Translations under genes and position numbers: made by a program | The notes under the pieces: generated by a model | Database searches by the model: none | Seen by the model: only the letters and a program-made list of their open reading frames with translations | Told to the model about the DNA's origin: nothing | Assembly (NCBI RefSeq): GCF_002775205.1 | Contig: NC_036458.1 | Coordinates: forward strand, 2,572,560 to 2,636,559 | DNA: 64,000 nt | Direction of reading: 5' to 3' | Source: Xiphophorus maculatus | Taxonomy: Eukaryota > Chordata > Actinopteri > Cyprinodontiformes > Poeciliidae | In this document: positions 37,570 through 50,256 of the stretch, piece after piece | Layout of the letters: the number at the start of each line of letters is the position of its first letter | Position numbering within the stretch: the first letter of the stretch is position 1

Positions 37570-38380
37570 TCCTGAAAAACCAAAGGAACTCTGGGAATCC
37601 ATCCATAAAACATAACTTTCGTTTTCCCAGTGAATGAAGGTGAGTTCAGGGCAAAAGTTACTGTTTTATGTAGTAATTTAAATAAAGTTATATACAGATA
37701 TTTAACTCTATAAAATGACTTATAAAATCCGTAAATAAATATGAAAAGCATGTGTGAATTAAATGTATTTATCAAAGTAATGTGATGCAGAATGCTTTTT
37801 TTTGTTAGCCATAAGCAGGTTAACCAATCAGATGTTAGGCTCTAATAAATAATTTACAAAAAATGCACTTAATGATCTAGTATAGCATTTTTAACATTTA
37901 AAAAGTAGTAAATATTGATTTGCCACAATTATTACAGTTTAAAGAATAAGAAACACGTTTTTAGTTGGATGGTGGCACTTTCTGCCCTCCATACGAATGT
38001 TAAAAAAAACTTTGGTTGCTTTTGATAAAGAAAAGCAAAAATTTGACAAACTGCACAATTTTAATGACAGATTTAAAGCTAAATTTAACCTAAGCTGCTT
38101 TTATTTAGTGCATTTATTTCGTAATATTGCAGTTAAAATAAACAGAAAAGCTAAAAACCTACAAAATATTCCAAAATATTTGTCAGTTTAACGACTCAAA
38201 ATGCACGTTTCTCAAAATACAAAAAACAAACCTCTCTCAATGAATAAAAATTAAGAGGAAGACATTTTTGCTCACACTGTAGCTTTTTTAACTAATCTAT
38301 TCTAAACTTTAACTTTTAAATGCTTTTCAGACATTTTTTCTAAAACATAAACCAGAAACATTTCTATTCAAGATGCTCCT
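37570..38380. other. Gene-free AT-rich stretch
   Basis: Nothing beyond chance frames. Confidence 0.5.
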
Positions 38381-38399
38381 GGGTTTTTGTTTGTTTTGG

Positions 38400-39060
38400 G
38401 GACTGATTGATGACTCCATGCTGCTCTGCATCGGTGGCGTCTCCGTTCTACAGGAGCTTCTTCTGCTTCCCTGATTGTCCTGTGTGTGCTAAACACACAA
38501 ACCCTCCACATGAATGACAGTAAACAACACAAGAGCTCTGGTTGCCTCCCCCCACTAAGCTACTCCCACCCTGAGGAGAGAGGGGTCACACAAACAGCAT
38601 CTGACTGGCTCTTAATTTGTTTAAAGCGGCCCGTTCAAACAGGATCCCCAGCAGGGAGAAAAGCTCGTTTCCATGGCCGGAGCTGCGTTGTTCAGGAAGG
38701 AGATCAGGCTGCTGCTCCAGAGGCGCCGGCTTGTAATTAACACACTGCAGATTACGTTTACAGGACCAACACGGCCTGAATGAGTTTTATGATGGCCGCC
38801 GTTGTAGCTCTGAAGACACAGCCTCTCTGTTTGTGTCCTGGGTGAGAACAGCTGACAGGGGAAAGTTTCGACCTGAGCAGGAATCCTCAGGATTCCCTCT
38901 GGTTCCTGATGCGTCTCCTGCGTTGATCCGCGCTGCATAATTCATTCCTGTTCTCACATCCTGCAGCATTCCTTCACTTGCTCCCAGTCATGCTGCTGCT
39001 TTAACTTCACACACCAGATGATTTCATTTCTAAGCAGCTTCTTGTTCGACTTTTCCATCA
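38400..39060. promoter_or_regulatory. Unique GC-balanced block
   Basis: Repeat-poor with moderate CpG content. Overlapping short frames on both strands cancel each other as coding candidates. Possible regulatory sequence, weakly supported. Confidence 0.2.
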
Positions 39061-39117
39061 ATGACCTTACAGAAATAACTGCTGCTGCTCATCAATCTTT
39101 AAATATTCCCAAACTCT

Positions 39118-39430
39118 AAGGCTGATTTCACACCTGGTATTCTGGTAAACTCCGTTCATTTTGGGACATTTTCCCTCCTCGCCTGTGGGGGGCGCTGCAA
39201 CAAAAACCACTGAAGGAAACGACACAAAAACCTCTGAAGACACTGAGCACAACTTCCTTTTTTATAAAACGGAAGCAAAAATGGAGTTTTAGTGTTTGTG
39301 GGATTTCTCTTCTGTCAAGCCATTACTTCTGCTAGCATGTTTGTTTCAGTTGTATTTACCCAGAATACCTTGTGCTGTGGTCCACTTCCTGCTTTTGGAG
39401 CGGTCTCTGGTCTGCTTGGTGTTCACATAT
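39118..39430 (-). repeat. Dispersed repeat family C, inverted copy
   Basis: The reverse complement carries 'ATATGTGAACACCAAGCAGA', CCGCTCCAAAAGCAGGAAGT, GGTATTCTGGGTAAATACAA and GCAGCGCCCCCCACAGGCGAG, in the same order as the copy at 18,975-19,590. Confidence 0.8.
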
Positions 39431-39531
39431 GCCTTCAAACCGTACTGAAATTCATGAAATAAAACTACATAAAGCTCAAAAAGGCTGAGCATTAAAACAG
39501 ATGAGCAGCAGACAGCCTCACCTGTTAGATG

Positions 39532-40127
39532 CACTGCAAAAACAAACTCATACCACATATTTTTGATCTAGTTTGTAGCACAAATATCTCAGCACACTTG
39601 AAATAAGACAAAACTAACTTACAAGTAAATTCTCAGCAAGATATAGGAGCTTGATTTGAGTTATTATAGGTGAAATAATCCGCCAGTAGGAGAAATACTT
39701 TTACTTAAAACAATCTCCCGTCTTGATTTGATTTATTTATTTGAACAAGAAAACAAGCAGTCAGTAGGACAGAGAAAACGTGCATACATAATCAAGAACA
39801 AAATAATTTGTTTTCCACAACTTTTCTGTTTGAAAAGGAGCAGAAGGAAGTGAACACTTACTTACTGCTACCCCTTATCTAAAGTGAATGAAATATATTA
39901 CTTACAGACTCAATAGTTATCAAACATTTCTAATTAAAACCATGTTATAATATTCATATGCCTGTTAAATATCCTGTGCTAAAGAGCAAACTAATGAATT
40001 ATATCAATAAATCTTGCTGAAAAGTTATTTGTAATTTTGTTTTTTCTTGTTTCGTAACAACATATTTGCGCTAGAAACTAGACCAAAATTACTTGTTAAG
40101 ATTTTATGTTTTGATTTTAGCTGCAGC
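39532..40127. mobile_element. Palindromic MITE-like element, family A copy 2, with internal insertion
   Basis: The left arm starts CACTGCAAAAACAAACTCATACC and continues CACTTGAAATAAGACAAAAC. The right arm ends in a worn ATTTTATGTTTTGATTTTAG. About 200 bp of unrelated text starting near 39,720 sits in the middle and separates the arms. Confidence 0.7.
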
Positions 40128-40849
40128 GTTTAAACAGCAGTACAATATGAATCCATCCTGGACTCATATTTTATCTCGGTTAAAATTTTGAAACAAGCTG
40201 AACATGAACTGTGTGAACGTCTTCCAGAGGATCTGATTCCAGATCAGGAGGCAGGGAAGAGCCAGCCATGTGGAAAACAAAAGCCCGGCTTCTCCATCCA
40301 TCTTCCCAAACCTGTGTGTCTAAAGCACTTCACAGTGAATTAGGCTGAAGTGGAAACCCACTCTCCAGACTTGCAGCCCTTCTTTCCACTCCACGGCCAG
40401 GTGATAAATCTCCCGTTCTCCAGCGGCGCGCTGCTTCAGCTCTCCCCTAGAGTCTGACCCGAGACGGAGAAGCTTCAAACAGCGACACCAGACACACGGC
40501 GGCGCAAATTCGAGCCACATATTTAGTGAAAAGCAGCAACGTGTTTCCCTCTAGTTTGGGATAAACTCCTGTTAATCAAAGGCTGCATGTTCCATAGGTT
40601 GAATATACAGAAGGGAAGAAAAAAGAGGAGTAATTCTCTCTAATTAACACGTTGCAGCTTGTTTGTAATTCATACGCAAACAGAAACATAAAACCAACAA
40701 TTTGTGGTTTCAGGAGGAGCAGCTTGCTCAAACTATTATGAAAAACAATAACTGAAAATATATTTGACATTAATCTTAATTCCTGATTGGGAACTTAAAT
40801 CCAAAACGTCATAACTTCAGGTTCTTGTTTTGAACAGCTGAGAAAAGCT

Positions 40850-41195
40850 GGAAATTCATCCCAGATATTAGCTTTAATTCTGCATCACAGTGTTTATGTG
40901 GCGTGTTTGTGCAGCAACTTGACAGAATGCAATTATGTGACAGAACCCACAGGCGCTCAGTCAGCAGCAGGCAGACGCCAGCCTGGTTCTGCCGCAGGGC
41001 TTTTCCTCCCGATAACCTTCCACCCTGCAGAGCGCTGGATCTGGATGAGCTGCCTGCTTCTGGAACCTCATCTTTGATTCTTCTCTACTCAATGTTTCTC
41101 ATTAAACTTATGATTAGACTTCGCCCATTTCCTAACTGGCTGGGCTCTGAGCGGCATCTGGAAAGTTACATTTCATGGGCAACATCCAGGTGAAT
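40850..41195. promoter_or_regulatory. Unique block, candidate regulatory sequence
   Basis: Repeat-poor and GC-balanced, next to a dispersed repeat. The 96-codon frame across it has no recognisable domain. Confidence 0.2.
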
Positions 41196-41204
41196 CATTA
41201 AAGC

Positions 41205-41420
41205 TGCAGAGTGTAACTTTTATGAAATATGATTTTAAAATTGTCATGTTGAGACCGATAGTCTGTCTCCTCTGCCTACAGTGGCTGTCAAAAACAACCA
41301 ATCAGAGTCAGGAGGAGGGTTCTAGCGCTGGCAATCAAGCTCGTGTATACTACTTTGTTCACCACAATGGAGTCAGCCATGAATGCTCATGCTAGTTAGC
41401 TTAGCCACCGATAACAGTGG
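41205..41420 (+). repeat. Dispersed repeat, copy 2 of the AACCAATCAG family
   Basis: Same order of words as 6,120-6,410: AAGCTGCAGAGTGTAAC, AACCAATCAGAGTCAGGAGG, GCGCTGGCAATCA, TTCACCA, ATGAATGCT. Confidence 0.7.
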
Positions 41421-42207
41421 ATAAATTGTTTTCCTGGAGGAGTTGTTTCTCCGCTATTAGCACTTTGAGAATTATAGAATAGTTGATTAGAAAAATAATC
41501 ATTAGTTGCAGACCTACATCAAATGTTTTTCTGGATAACTTTATACCTACTTGTCTTGTTTGTTTTACATCTAAATAAAAATGAATAGCTGAGAATGAGA
41601 ATGACTCACTATAAAAGGATTTCTGATTTTATGGGACTTTCATTTGTTAGACATGTTTTATGGTTCTTGAGCGAACACAGAGGAATGTTAACTCTATTTT
41701 TATTAATCTTACTAGAAAAAGGAAGCAAATCTGGAATCAATTTGCCGATATCTTGCAATCGGTCTGGGAATCCTTCAGACCTCATGGAACCAGGTCTTCA
41801 GCTTTTTACTGTTCGATCAAAGCCAAAAGAACAGAGTGGATTAATAATCGCCCCGCTGGTTTAGCGGAGCGAGATGGCAGGATGAAGAGCAGATAAACCT
41901 GAACACACTGGAGGTGCCATGGGCCGGGGCGGGGGGATTTATTACACAGGGACACCCAGGAAATGAGTGATTGCTGGCTCACACGGCGCTCGTTGGGCAC
42001 AGACTGGAGCTGGAAGCTGCCAGCGGAACCGAGCCCAGGCAGAACAAAGGCCCGGCTCGGAGTGTGAGTGAGCGCCGGCCTGCCGCTGGAGCCCCGCAGC
42101 TTCATATTTACATACGACGCTCAGGAGGTAATTGCAGTGAATTCCTGTAGAAGGCGCAAACAGGGGGCTGTTTCTTTATCCCACACAACAAACACACCAA
42201 CGGGGAA

Positions 42208-42580
42208 CACTGCAAAACTGCAAAGACTCACCAGGTAGTTTTGGTTGAGTTTTTCTTGCAAATACTTTAGTATGCTTGAAATAAGACCAAATTAACTGAT
42301 AAGTAACTTTTCACCAAGACGTAGCAGCTTGTTTAAGATAATAATTTCTCAATATTATATTATTATTTCACTTACACAAATGGAAAAATGTCACACTTTA
42401 AATGAAATAATCTACCAATGGAAAGAAAACGTTACAATATTAATGAATTACTTAAAACGAGCTCCTAAACCTTGCTGGAAAGTTCCTTCTAAGTTAGTTC
42501 ACTCCAAATAAGGCAAAAAAAGATATTTGCATTAGGAACTAAGCAAAAAATACTCTGTAATATATTGTGTTTTTGAAGTG
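42208..42580. mobile_element. Palindromic MITE-like element, family A copy 3
   Basis: It begins CACTGCAAAACTGCAAAGAC and includes TGAAATAAGACCAAATTAAC on the left. The right end is TTGTGTTTTTGAAGTG. It abuts copy 4 directly. Confidence 0.75.
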
Positions 42581-43092
42581 TAAAGACTGCCAAATCTAAA
42601 TCTTATCATGTATTCTTGTCTAGTTACTAACACAAATATCTCATTACAGTTGAAATAAGACAAAACTAACTGAGAAGCAAGAAGTATGTTCTTATACTTA
42701 GTCAATAATTTCTTAATAATGACTTAAAACAAGTAAAAAATAAATAAAATCAAATAATTGTATAAACAAACTGACCTTTCTATTTATCTTGTAGCTATTA
42801 TGTAAGATCTGTGTGACTCCTCTAATTGTCTCTTGGGGATAAACAACATTTTTTTTAATTGAATTGACTATTGATTTTTTTAAAAAGTGCAGATAATTTC
42901 ATTTATAACATGGGAAAATGTGTTTTAGGTGAAGTAATTTGCCAGCGTAACTTTTTCATCAATATTAAGAAATTATTGACTTAAAATATGATCACGGATC
43001 TTACTGAAACATTGCTTGAAAGTTAGTTTTGACTTAGTTTTAGTGTAGAACCTAGACAAAAATAAAAGTTAAGCTTCAGTGTTTTTGCCGTG
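42581..43092. mobile_element. Palindromic MITE-like element, family A copy 4, head-to-tail with copy 3
   Basis: AATCTTATCATGTATTCTTG leads into TCTCATTACAGTTGAAATAA. The right end is AAGCTTCAGTGTTTTTGCCG. The left terminus is merged with the end of copy 3. Confidence 0.7.
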
Positions 43093-43199
43093 TAAACAGA
43101 TTAACTACTGCTTGTGTACCCAGATTAGGGAAGAGAGGTTTCCATGGCACCAAGAAATAATTAGCATTAAAATCAGTTTCTCTGAAAGTCTTGTTTAAC

Positions 43200-43500
43200 G
43201 TGGAGCCGCCCGTATCTAACCAGACGTTCACAGTAGTTGATGGGCAAAAGCCAAAACGTGTCAGGGTTGCTACGGTTCGTGAATTTAAGTAAACGAGCTG
43301 CGCCCTCGCTGCTCTCCAGTTGGCAGGGCCGCCCCATGCACATCAAAGTAGGGTCTGACCTTGCATACCAGATGAGGTTTCGATTAATGAGGTCTGAACA
43401 TCAAACACTGAGATTCCTCCCCCTACAAATCAAAGAAATTTACAGCCTGAAAAGAAAGAAATAGCTGAAATAAGAAAGGAAAAGGACTCCATGTCAGCAT
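43200..43500. other. Short unique block
   Basis: Repeat-poor, GC-balanced sequence between repeats. The 75-codon frame has no domain. Function unknown. Confidence 0.3.
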
Positions 43501-44069
43501 CTCCGTTTGAACACCGGCAGCAGGGAGAGGATTCAAAAAGCCTCCGATTATCTGATGACTGGGAAGCCACAACTTTCACCAAGCAAATAAAACTTCTTAC
43601 AGGAGGTTTATGTTTCAACCAAACAGCAAAACCAGGAAAACAACAAAGACGACGTCTTCAGTTACTGTTCCGGTAAACAGCAACCGGAACGACTTAGGAT
43701 TCCTCACAACGAATGGCAATAAAATGCAGTAAAATCAAATATTGGTGCCGAGAAATGTTAAAGCTGATGGTGGTAAGTGGTTGACTACATTATAAAACAA
43801 GCAGTTTCATAAAGAAGGGAAGAAGTAGAAATCGAAACAGACGTGGTGTTCAGTGGATGACTACAGAAATTTTACCTTAAAGTTATGAGATGCTGAAATT
43901 AAAAAGTCCCCGAAATCAAAATGAGATCATCAAACATGATTAGTTGGAGAAACAAAGTAACGAAAGCATTGAGAAAAGTTAAAGTAAACTTTTTCATTGA
44001 TATTAAGGGCCTGAATTGATTCTAAAATTGTGTAGGAAACTAATTGGCACAAACCTTAAAGGGGAAACA

Positions 44070-44500
44070 TCCCACAAAATTCACATTGTGCTTCCATTTG
44101 GTTCTCAAATGTTTCTAAAAAACAACCCATGATTAAAAAACACTTGGCTCATCTTGGTGATAAGTTAATGTTTTGGCATCTGAAAAATTGTTCAGTCCCA
44201 TTTGACGAGTGCTGCACCGTTACCTAGCAACCACAGTCGAGCTCCAGCACATTTTGTCAGCGGGTTTTCCTGTTGTATTCGCTGTACAATGACTGCTGGA
44301 AAAGACAAGAGTTGACTTGCCATGTAGAAACCACTTGCTGCATTCTTGCTGGTTGGGCAGGTGGCTCCATGTCTGCTTTTCAAAGATGTACAGTTGTGTA
44401 ATTGCGCATCCCTTTGCAGCCATTTTCAGGTGAAAGTGTAAATGTTGAGTCGGGGGCGTGGCCAGCAGCAGCTTATTTGGATTTAAAGTGACAGAGGCCC
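44070..44500. mobile_element. Palindromic MITE-like element, family B copy 3 (degraded)
   Basis: CTTCCATTTGG, 'TTTCTAAAAAACA', 'TTAATGTTTTGGCATCTGAA' and the X-box-like GTTACCTAGCAAC (near 44,219) follow the order seen in the copy at 17,590-17,975. The right arm is largely lost. Confidence 0.6.
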
Positions 44501-45639
44501 TAAAACTATTTAATTCTCTACATTTAGTGGTTTTACATTTCTCAGTTTTACTCATGTTCACTTTGATCCAATATTTTTTAATCTATGAATACTGAGCCAC
44601 TCACATTTTCCCAAACAGAAATCTGCTAAAAGTTTACACTTTTAATGGTCTATTAATGCAACTTTTAGGGCAAATTTAATTTTGCATTAAAAGTGTAATT
44701 ATTTAACGAATGACACTACATTACAGTCATAAACATTGATGAAGACTTTCATGTTCATAACAGGTGTTATGATGTCAAGTTTATGACAGTCTCATGTCAG
44801 TCTTACACACACTCCTTCACATAAAGTGCTACCAAGTCCAAAAATGTTCAGAAATCCCCCAAATAAAACAGCAAATCAGAAGAAACGCCTCAAACCAACG
44901 ATCAAACGCGGTGGTGTAGGAGTCAGGATATGGGCTTGATTTGCAGCTGCTGAGAAAAAAACAGCAAATCTGAGCAGAAATTATCAAGTTAGAAGAGAAA
45001 GAGAGAAAAAAACAGTAAAATCTTAAGTTTTCTGGAAGAAGCAGCTTGTGTGAAAACCTGAGGAGCAACGTAAAGATTCATCGCTCAGAAAAACGGGTCA
45101 AACTTTCCTTCAGAGGGTAAAGCAGACAGAAAGTTTAAAATGAGGGACAGGTTCATATGGGAGGTGTGTTAACAGCAGAGACAGCTGTTCACCGTCCCCA
45201 TGAGACACAACACCTGTCTCCATTCAGATGGACATCTGGACATCCTTAGATTTGATCCTACTGACAGACAGACGCTGACAAGTCATTAGAGGAGTCCAGT
45301 TTTAGTGAAGGGGAGCTTTTAGTAACCAGACTAGTAGGATCAGTTTGTAGAATCTGCTGGTTACTGTAAAATAAAACTGTAATTCTAATTTCCATGAAAA
45401 AAAAGATATGTGGGGTTTAATGTATCAGTTTAAATGCAAAACAAACAAACAAAAACAACTTACTTTTTGTTTAAAATCAGGTTTCAGAAATCAGAAAATA
45501 AGCTTTTTATCTTTTTTATGTCTGCAGTCATGCATAATGGTGAAGTGGAAGGAAAAAGGAAGATTGGCTGAACGTCTTTTGGAGTTTGTCTCCACCTTCA
45601 GACTGAAATGTTTACGCCTCCTTCTCTGGAAAACAGCTG

Positions 45640-45990
45640 AAGCTCAGTCAGATCGAATGGAGTGTAATAATCTACCAGTGGAACTAAAACCTTTCTATCA
45701 AAATAAGAAATTATTGACTTAAAACAAGCTCCTACATCATGGTGAAAAGTTACTTTAAAGTTAGTTTTGTCTTATTTTGAAGTCTAGTCAAAGTTTATTT
45801 ATATCGTAGCTGACCAAAGTGCTTCACAACAGTCATGACATTTGTTTAAAACTTAATTTAAATCAGAAAATAAAAAGGTTTGGTGAAAATAATGAAAGTG
45901 GCACAAAATACTAAAAACTAATACCAAAAAAAGTGTAAAATATGTACAGACTTAGTAAGATTTTGGGTTTTTGCAGTTTTGGGAGCTACT
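45640..45990. mobile_element. Palindromic MITE-like element, family A copy 5, interrupted
   Basis: AATAAGAAATTATTGACTTA and AAAGTTAGTTTTGTCTTATT are right-arm family A text. After 45,785 about 160 bp of a different repeat starts (AAAGTTTATTTATATCGTAG, a common fish repeat word). The family A end TAAGATTTTGGGTTTTTGCA returns at 45,957-45,978. Confidence 0.6.
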
Positions 45991-46319
45991 TTTTAAAGTC
46001 TTATTATAAATTTAATAATCTGTCGATGGAACTACCACTTTTTAATCTGTCGCTTTGTCTTTTTTTAAAGTTATGAACTTCGTTGGTAAGTTGTTTTTAA
46101 CTTTAGTTCTAGTTCTATTGGCAGATTATTTCTGTTATCACACGGGGGAATATATATTGTTATAAATTAAATAATCTGTCAATGGAACTAGTACTTTTAA
46201 AATCTGTATTAAGGAATTAAGTTATTTATAAGTTCATTTTGTCTTTTTTCAAGTGTACTGAGATATTTGCACCAAAAACTGGACAAAAACGCTTGGTAAA
46301 ATTTTTTATTTTTGCAGTG
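45991..46319. mobile_element. Palindromic MITE-like element, family A copy 6 (right half)
   Basis: It has AATAATCTGTCGATGGAACT and its near-duplicate AATAATCTGTCAATGGAACT, then AAGTGTACTGAGATATTTGC, and ends TTTTTGCAGTG. The true left terminus is not visible. Confidence 0.65.
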
Positions 46320-46479
46320 TAGATCAGCCACTGCTTCTCAATCATGCACATTATTAGATTGTTGGGTTCATGTATTAGAACTGCAACAATAACATAAACT
46401 AAAAAAATAAGAAGATTGATTGTTAAAGCCGCTGTTTTAATGTGAAACCTGGTTGGTTCTGGACAGTCCAGTCGCTCAG

Positions 46480-47290
46480 GTGGACAAACGATGGCTGCAG
46501 GTCGAACTCTGCAGAGCAGAAACTCGTTTTTGAACTTCTCACTCAGCTCGGCCGGGTTTTATTTAGAGTTTAAGGGATATATCTGATATGAGAAACGTCT
46601 CATAATGGCACCGTTTCTGTTTGCCAGCCAATACCGTCTCTGAGCTTCCAGCTTTATCAAGATGAAAGAGAACTTCTTCTCTTTCATCACCGCAGAAAAG
46701 CACAAAACTCTGCATCATTTTATTACAGAGGCGCAGTCAGAAAGGAGGAGTGAGTTTGTGTTTGAAGCTTTCAAACCTGATCTTTACGGGGCATCCTTTC
46801 ATGTCCCGTTTAGGAGGATTATTTGCGATTTGTCATTTCTGCTGAATAAACATCACTTTTCTGCCTGGCTTTCGCAAACTGAGAAAAACAGCGAAGGAAA
46901 TCAAACCTCTGACTCATTAATGAGCAGGTCAGACTTATTTAAACCACTTTTATCATCCATATAACTCCTGTTTTAATCATTGGCTAAACTAACAAGGAGA
47001 GGTTTGCTTTGATCAGGAAATTATCTGAATTTAATCAGGAGTCAGGTTCTGGGCTCAGAATATCTGCAAAGAACAAACGGCTGATTAGGGAGGAGGGAGG
47101 AAAATATCTGCGGGAAAAGCTCAAACACCGAGGCCTCGTTAAGGTAATGGATGGCTGCTGATTAAGAGCAGAAGATTGTTGGGTTGGTGAGACTTCAGGA
47201 CATTTAGAGATGAAATATGACGAACGGAGTGAAGAGGCATCCAGAACTTCATGGACTGATCTGTTAATCTTCACACTGCATACAGCAGGG
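46480..47290. promoter_or_regulatory. Unique block about 4-5 kb downstream of noggin, candidate enhancer
   Basis: Repeat-free, balanced-composition sequence of about 800 bp. The open frame 46,662-46,964 has no domain and no exon context. A role as a noggin enhancer is inference from position and composition only. Confidence 0.25.
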
Positions 47291-47464
47291 CGGCTTTACG
47301 GTCTACAGCTTCCCTTTAACATTTTATAATCCTACAGATGATAAACAGTCCATGTCGACTCTTCAAGATGAATCTCGATCTGAATATCAAAACTTATTTC
47401 ATGTAATTTCCATGTACATATAAGGAGCTTCAGTTATAAAAATCCTGTACATGAACATGATTTA

Positions 47465-47640
47465 AAAGAAATTTGATGCCTTAAATTGGGCCTCTGTCTC
47501 TTTAAGAAGCTCCTACTCTTTCAGAGACTCATCACAGCAATGCTCCTCGTTATGCCGTTTATAACCATTCTTAGGAGTGTTGGACTGAGAAGTAGATTGC
47601 ACGATGAGCTCAGCAGACATCCAGTACCAGCAGGTGTTTT
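47465..47640 (-). repeat. Dispersed repeat family E, inverted copy
   Basis: The reverse complement matches the word order of 14,690-14,912 (CTCAGTCCAACACTCCTAAG, AACGGCATAACGAGGAGCAT, CTTCTTAAAGAGACAGAGG). Confidence 0.7.
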
Positions 47641-47649
47641 CTAATTGCT

Positions 47650-48690
47650 GCTGCTGCCACTAGTCTGGAGGAGCTGAGTGGGGCAGGGATGTTCACTGAG
47701 GGGGAGTTTGTGAAAATAGCAGCATTTTTTTTTCAAGCATTTATTTCAGTTAACTCTAGTTTACAACTTAAAAAATAGGTTTTTTTTGTAAATTAAGTTA
47801 ATAATTAAAACATGGGGAAGACTGCAATCATGGCAGCAATTTAGCTGACCCCCCAAGTAAGGTAAAGTTTAGTGGAAGGAAAAGAGGTTGTGGACAAAAA
47901 CTGGGTTTTCATCAAGTCCAAACTCAGAGCAGCCAGGATATTTTAGAGCACTCCATGCTGCTGATTTCACTTTCCAACAGGACTTGGTTCAGGAAACACT
48001 GCCCAAACTACACAATACCTGCTGTAATCACCATGGCAACAGCATCAACTGTAGTCAAGAGAACCAACAGTGGAGATCTCACAAAGCAACCTGGACTTCC
48101 TGAACACCTGAGCAGAACCGCAGGCTGCTCTCCTCCATGCTGCGATGCAGTAATTCATGCAAAAGGAGCCCAGACCAAATACTGAGAGCAGAAACCAAAC
48201 TGAACAAAGACAGTTTTTATAAACTGTTAGTTAAATTACTGGAACGAATAAAGTTTTGTATTGAAACGAAAGAGATGGATGAACAACCAGATTGTAGCAG
48301 AAACAACTTTGACCTCCATTTACTTATTTATGATGTTTATTTCATCTGCCTGTAACCTTTGTAATTGAAAGAGCCGTTTTGCCCTCAGCCCAGCTCAACA
48401 AAATTTGTTTAGAGCTGCAGATGTTACATATTTTGAAAAAAGAAAAAGAAACTGCTTCTAATTTTTTACTGCTTGTAATTTGTTCTACTACAGAAAATGT
48501 GTTCTTCCACTTAATATTATTTCTGCTTCAAGGTTTTAAAACAAAGAAAGAAGTTTTTGCAATAAAGTCGGTGGAAACATTTTCTTCTATGGGATGTTGA
48601 TATTTTTCAAAAATGCTATGAAAAATCTGCTAAAGTTTATATATTTACAGTTAATTTATAAGTTGATAGCGCTTGAAGTAGAAATTCTTG
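47650..48690. other. Gene-free stretch
   Basis: Short frames only. A stretch around 47,940-48,180 recalls the tail region of family C (CTTCCTGA.CA..AGCAG) but too weakly to assign. Confidence 0.4.
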
Positions 48691-48692
48691 TG

Positions 48693-49084
48693 CACTGCAA
48701 AAACAAAATATTACCAAGTATTTTTGTTTTAGTTTCTAGTTTAAATATCTTAGTGCATTTGAAATAAGACGAAACTAACTTACAACTAGCATTTCCACAA
48801 GATGTAGAGCTTGTTTTAAGTTAATTTCTTAAAATTTACGAAAACGTGCCAGGTCCACCTTCAGATTTTTCCACTTACAACATGGAACAAATGCTCCGTT
48901 ATAGATGAAAGAATCTGTCAGAGGAACTAGTACTTTTTAAATCAATATTAAGAAATTATTGGTCCAAAGGAAGCTTTTATATCTTGTTGAAAAGTTACTT
49001 GTAAGTTAATTTTGTCTAATTTCAAGTGTACTGAGATATTTGCACGAGAAAATTACTCTAAGATTTTGGGGTTTTTTTGCAGTG
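48693..49084. mobile_element. Palindromic MITE-like element, family A copy 7
   Basis: Starts CACTGCAAAAACAAAATATT and ends GGGGTTTTTTTGCAGTG. The inner arms share TTTGAAATAAGACGAAACTA against the inverted TTTTGTCTAATTTCAAGTGT. Flanks AAATTCTT and CAATTACT may be a worn target-site duplication. Confidence 0.8.
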
Positions 49085-49309
49085 TGCAATTACTTAATAA
49101 AAAATAAATAAAAATAGAAAGGAGAAAAACTGCTAAAACTTTAATATTATATCCTTCTCCATTAACATTAGTAAGTTCATTATTATTCAGCCAAAGTTAG
49201 TGAGAGCTGCAGGTTGAAGACCCCTGTTTTCAGCCAAAAGGTAATTTTGCTCTCAATGTAAATTTATAATCAGAAACATCAGAGTTAGTTAGTTTCTACA
49301 TTTCATTTG

Positions 49310-49850
49310 TTTAGGCTTCACTGGACCGACCTTCAGCTTTACGTTACAATCCCGTGACAAGTTCAGGGATCTGTCAGCTGTGCGCGTACATGCAGAGCCG
49401 CCTCTGAGGTTAAGGAGCATCATTACGGACTAAACACAACTAAAACAAAACACAGGCTCCCTGGTGCCCCACAGTCTGCCCGACTAAAACCCTGGAAGGA
49501 CGGGAGGGAGGGACCTGACTCAGAGACGGAGACCCGACTGCACAGGAGACAATACGGAGGTTTATTTACACTCACACTGCAGGACTTTTTGTTTGTGTGC
49601 AGAGATCTAAAGCAGTGGTTTTAAATGTGAGACAGTAAGATGTTTTGTTTTCCTTGAGAAAACCCAGTCAGCTCCGACCCAAACCCAGCAGGACTGAAGC
49701 CGGGGAAGGATTTCAGTTTTCACACAGAAACGGTTTCAGCAGAAGAAAATGATTCAAGAACCAAATGTGACAGAAAGTCGCCTGATGACAGGTGATGGAC
49801 AACAGATCTCCAGACTACACCTGGAGAATGTTTCCATGGCAACGGGAGGC
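49310..49850. other. Unique GC-balanced stretch downstream of noggin
   Basis: Repeat-poor, with no exon recognised. It lies about 1.6-2.1 kb beyond the 3' end of the noggin coding sequence. Confidence 0.35.
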
Positions 49851-49865
49851 AGGATGCTGACAGTG

Positions 49866-50256
49866 CACTGTAAAAAACACAGTCTTATCAAGTATTTTTG
49901 TCTGGTTTAAAGTGTAAATATCTTACACTTAAAATATGATAAAACTGACTTATAGGTAACTTTTCAGCAAGAGAGAAGAACTTGTTTCAAGTCAATAAAT
50001 CCTTAATATTGATGAAAAAGTTCTACTTCCACAGCAAGATTATTTCACTTCTAACAAGACATTTTTATAAGTGAATTAATCTTGCAGTGGAAGTAGAACT
50101 TTTTCATCAATATTAAGGAATTATTGACTTGAAACAAGTTCTTCTCTCTTGCTGAAAAGTTATTTTAAGTTTGTTTTTTCTTGTTTCAGGTGAACTAAGA
50201 CATTTGCACTAGAAACTAGACAAAAACATTTGGTGAGATTTTGTGTTTTTGCAGTG
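49866..50256. mobile_element. Palindromic MITE-like element, family A copy 8, youngest
   Basis: Ends are CACTGTAAAAAACACAG and TTTTGTGTTTTTGCAGTG. The inner arms 49,966-50,032 and 50,087-50,153 are inverted copies that differ at one of 67 positions. ATGCTGACA occurs at 49,854-49,862 and again at 50,260-50,268, a good candidate target-site duplication. If so, the element proper is 49,863-50,259. There is no reading frame inside, so it must move, if at all, with an enzyme made elsewhere. Confidence 0.9.
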
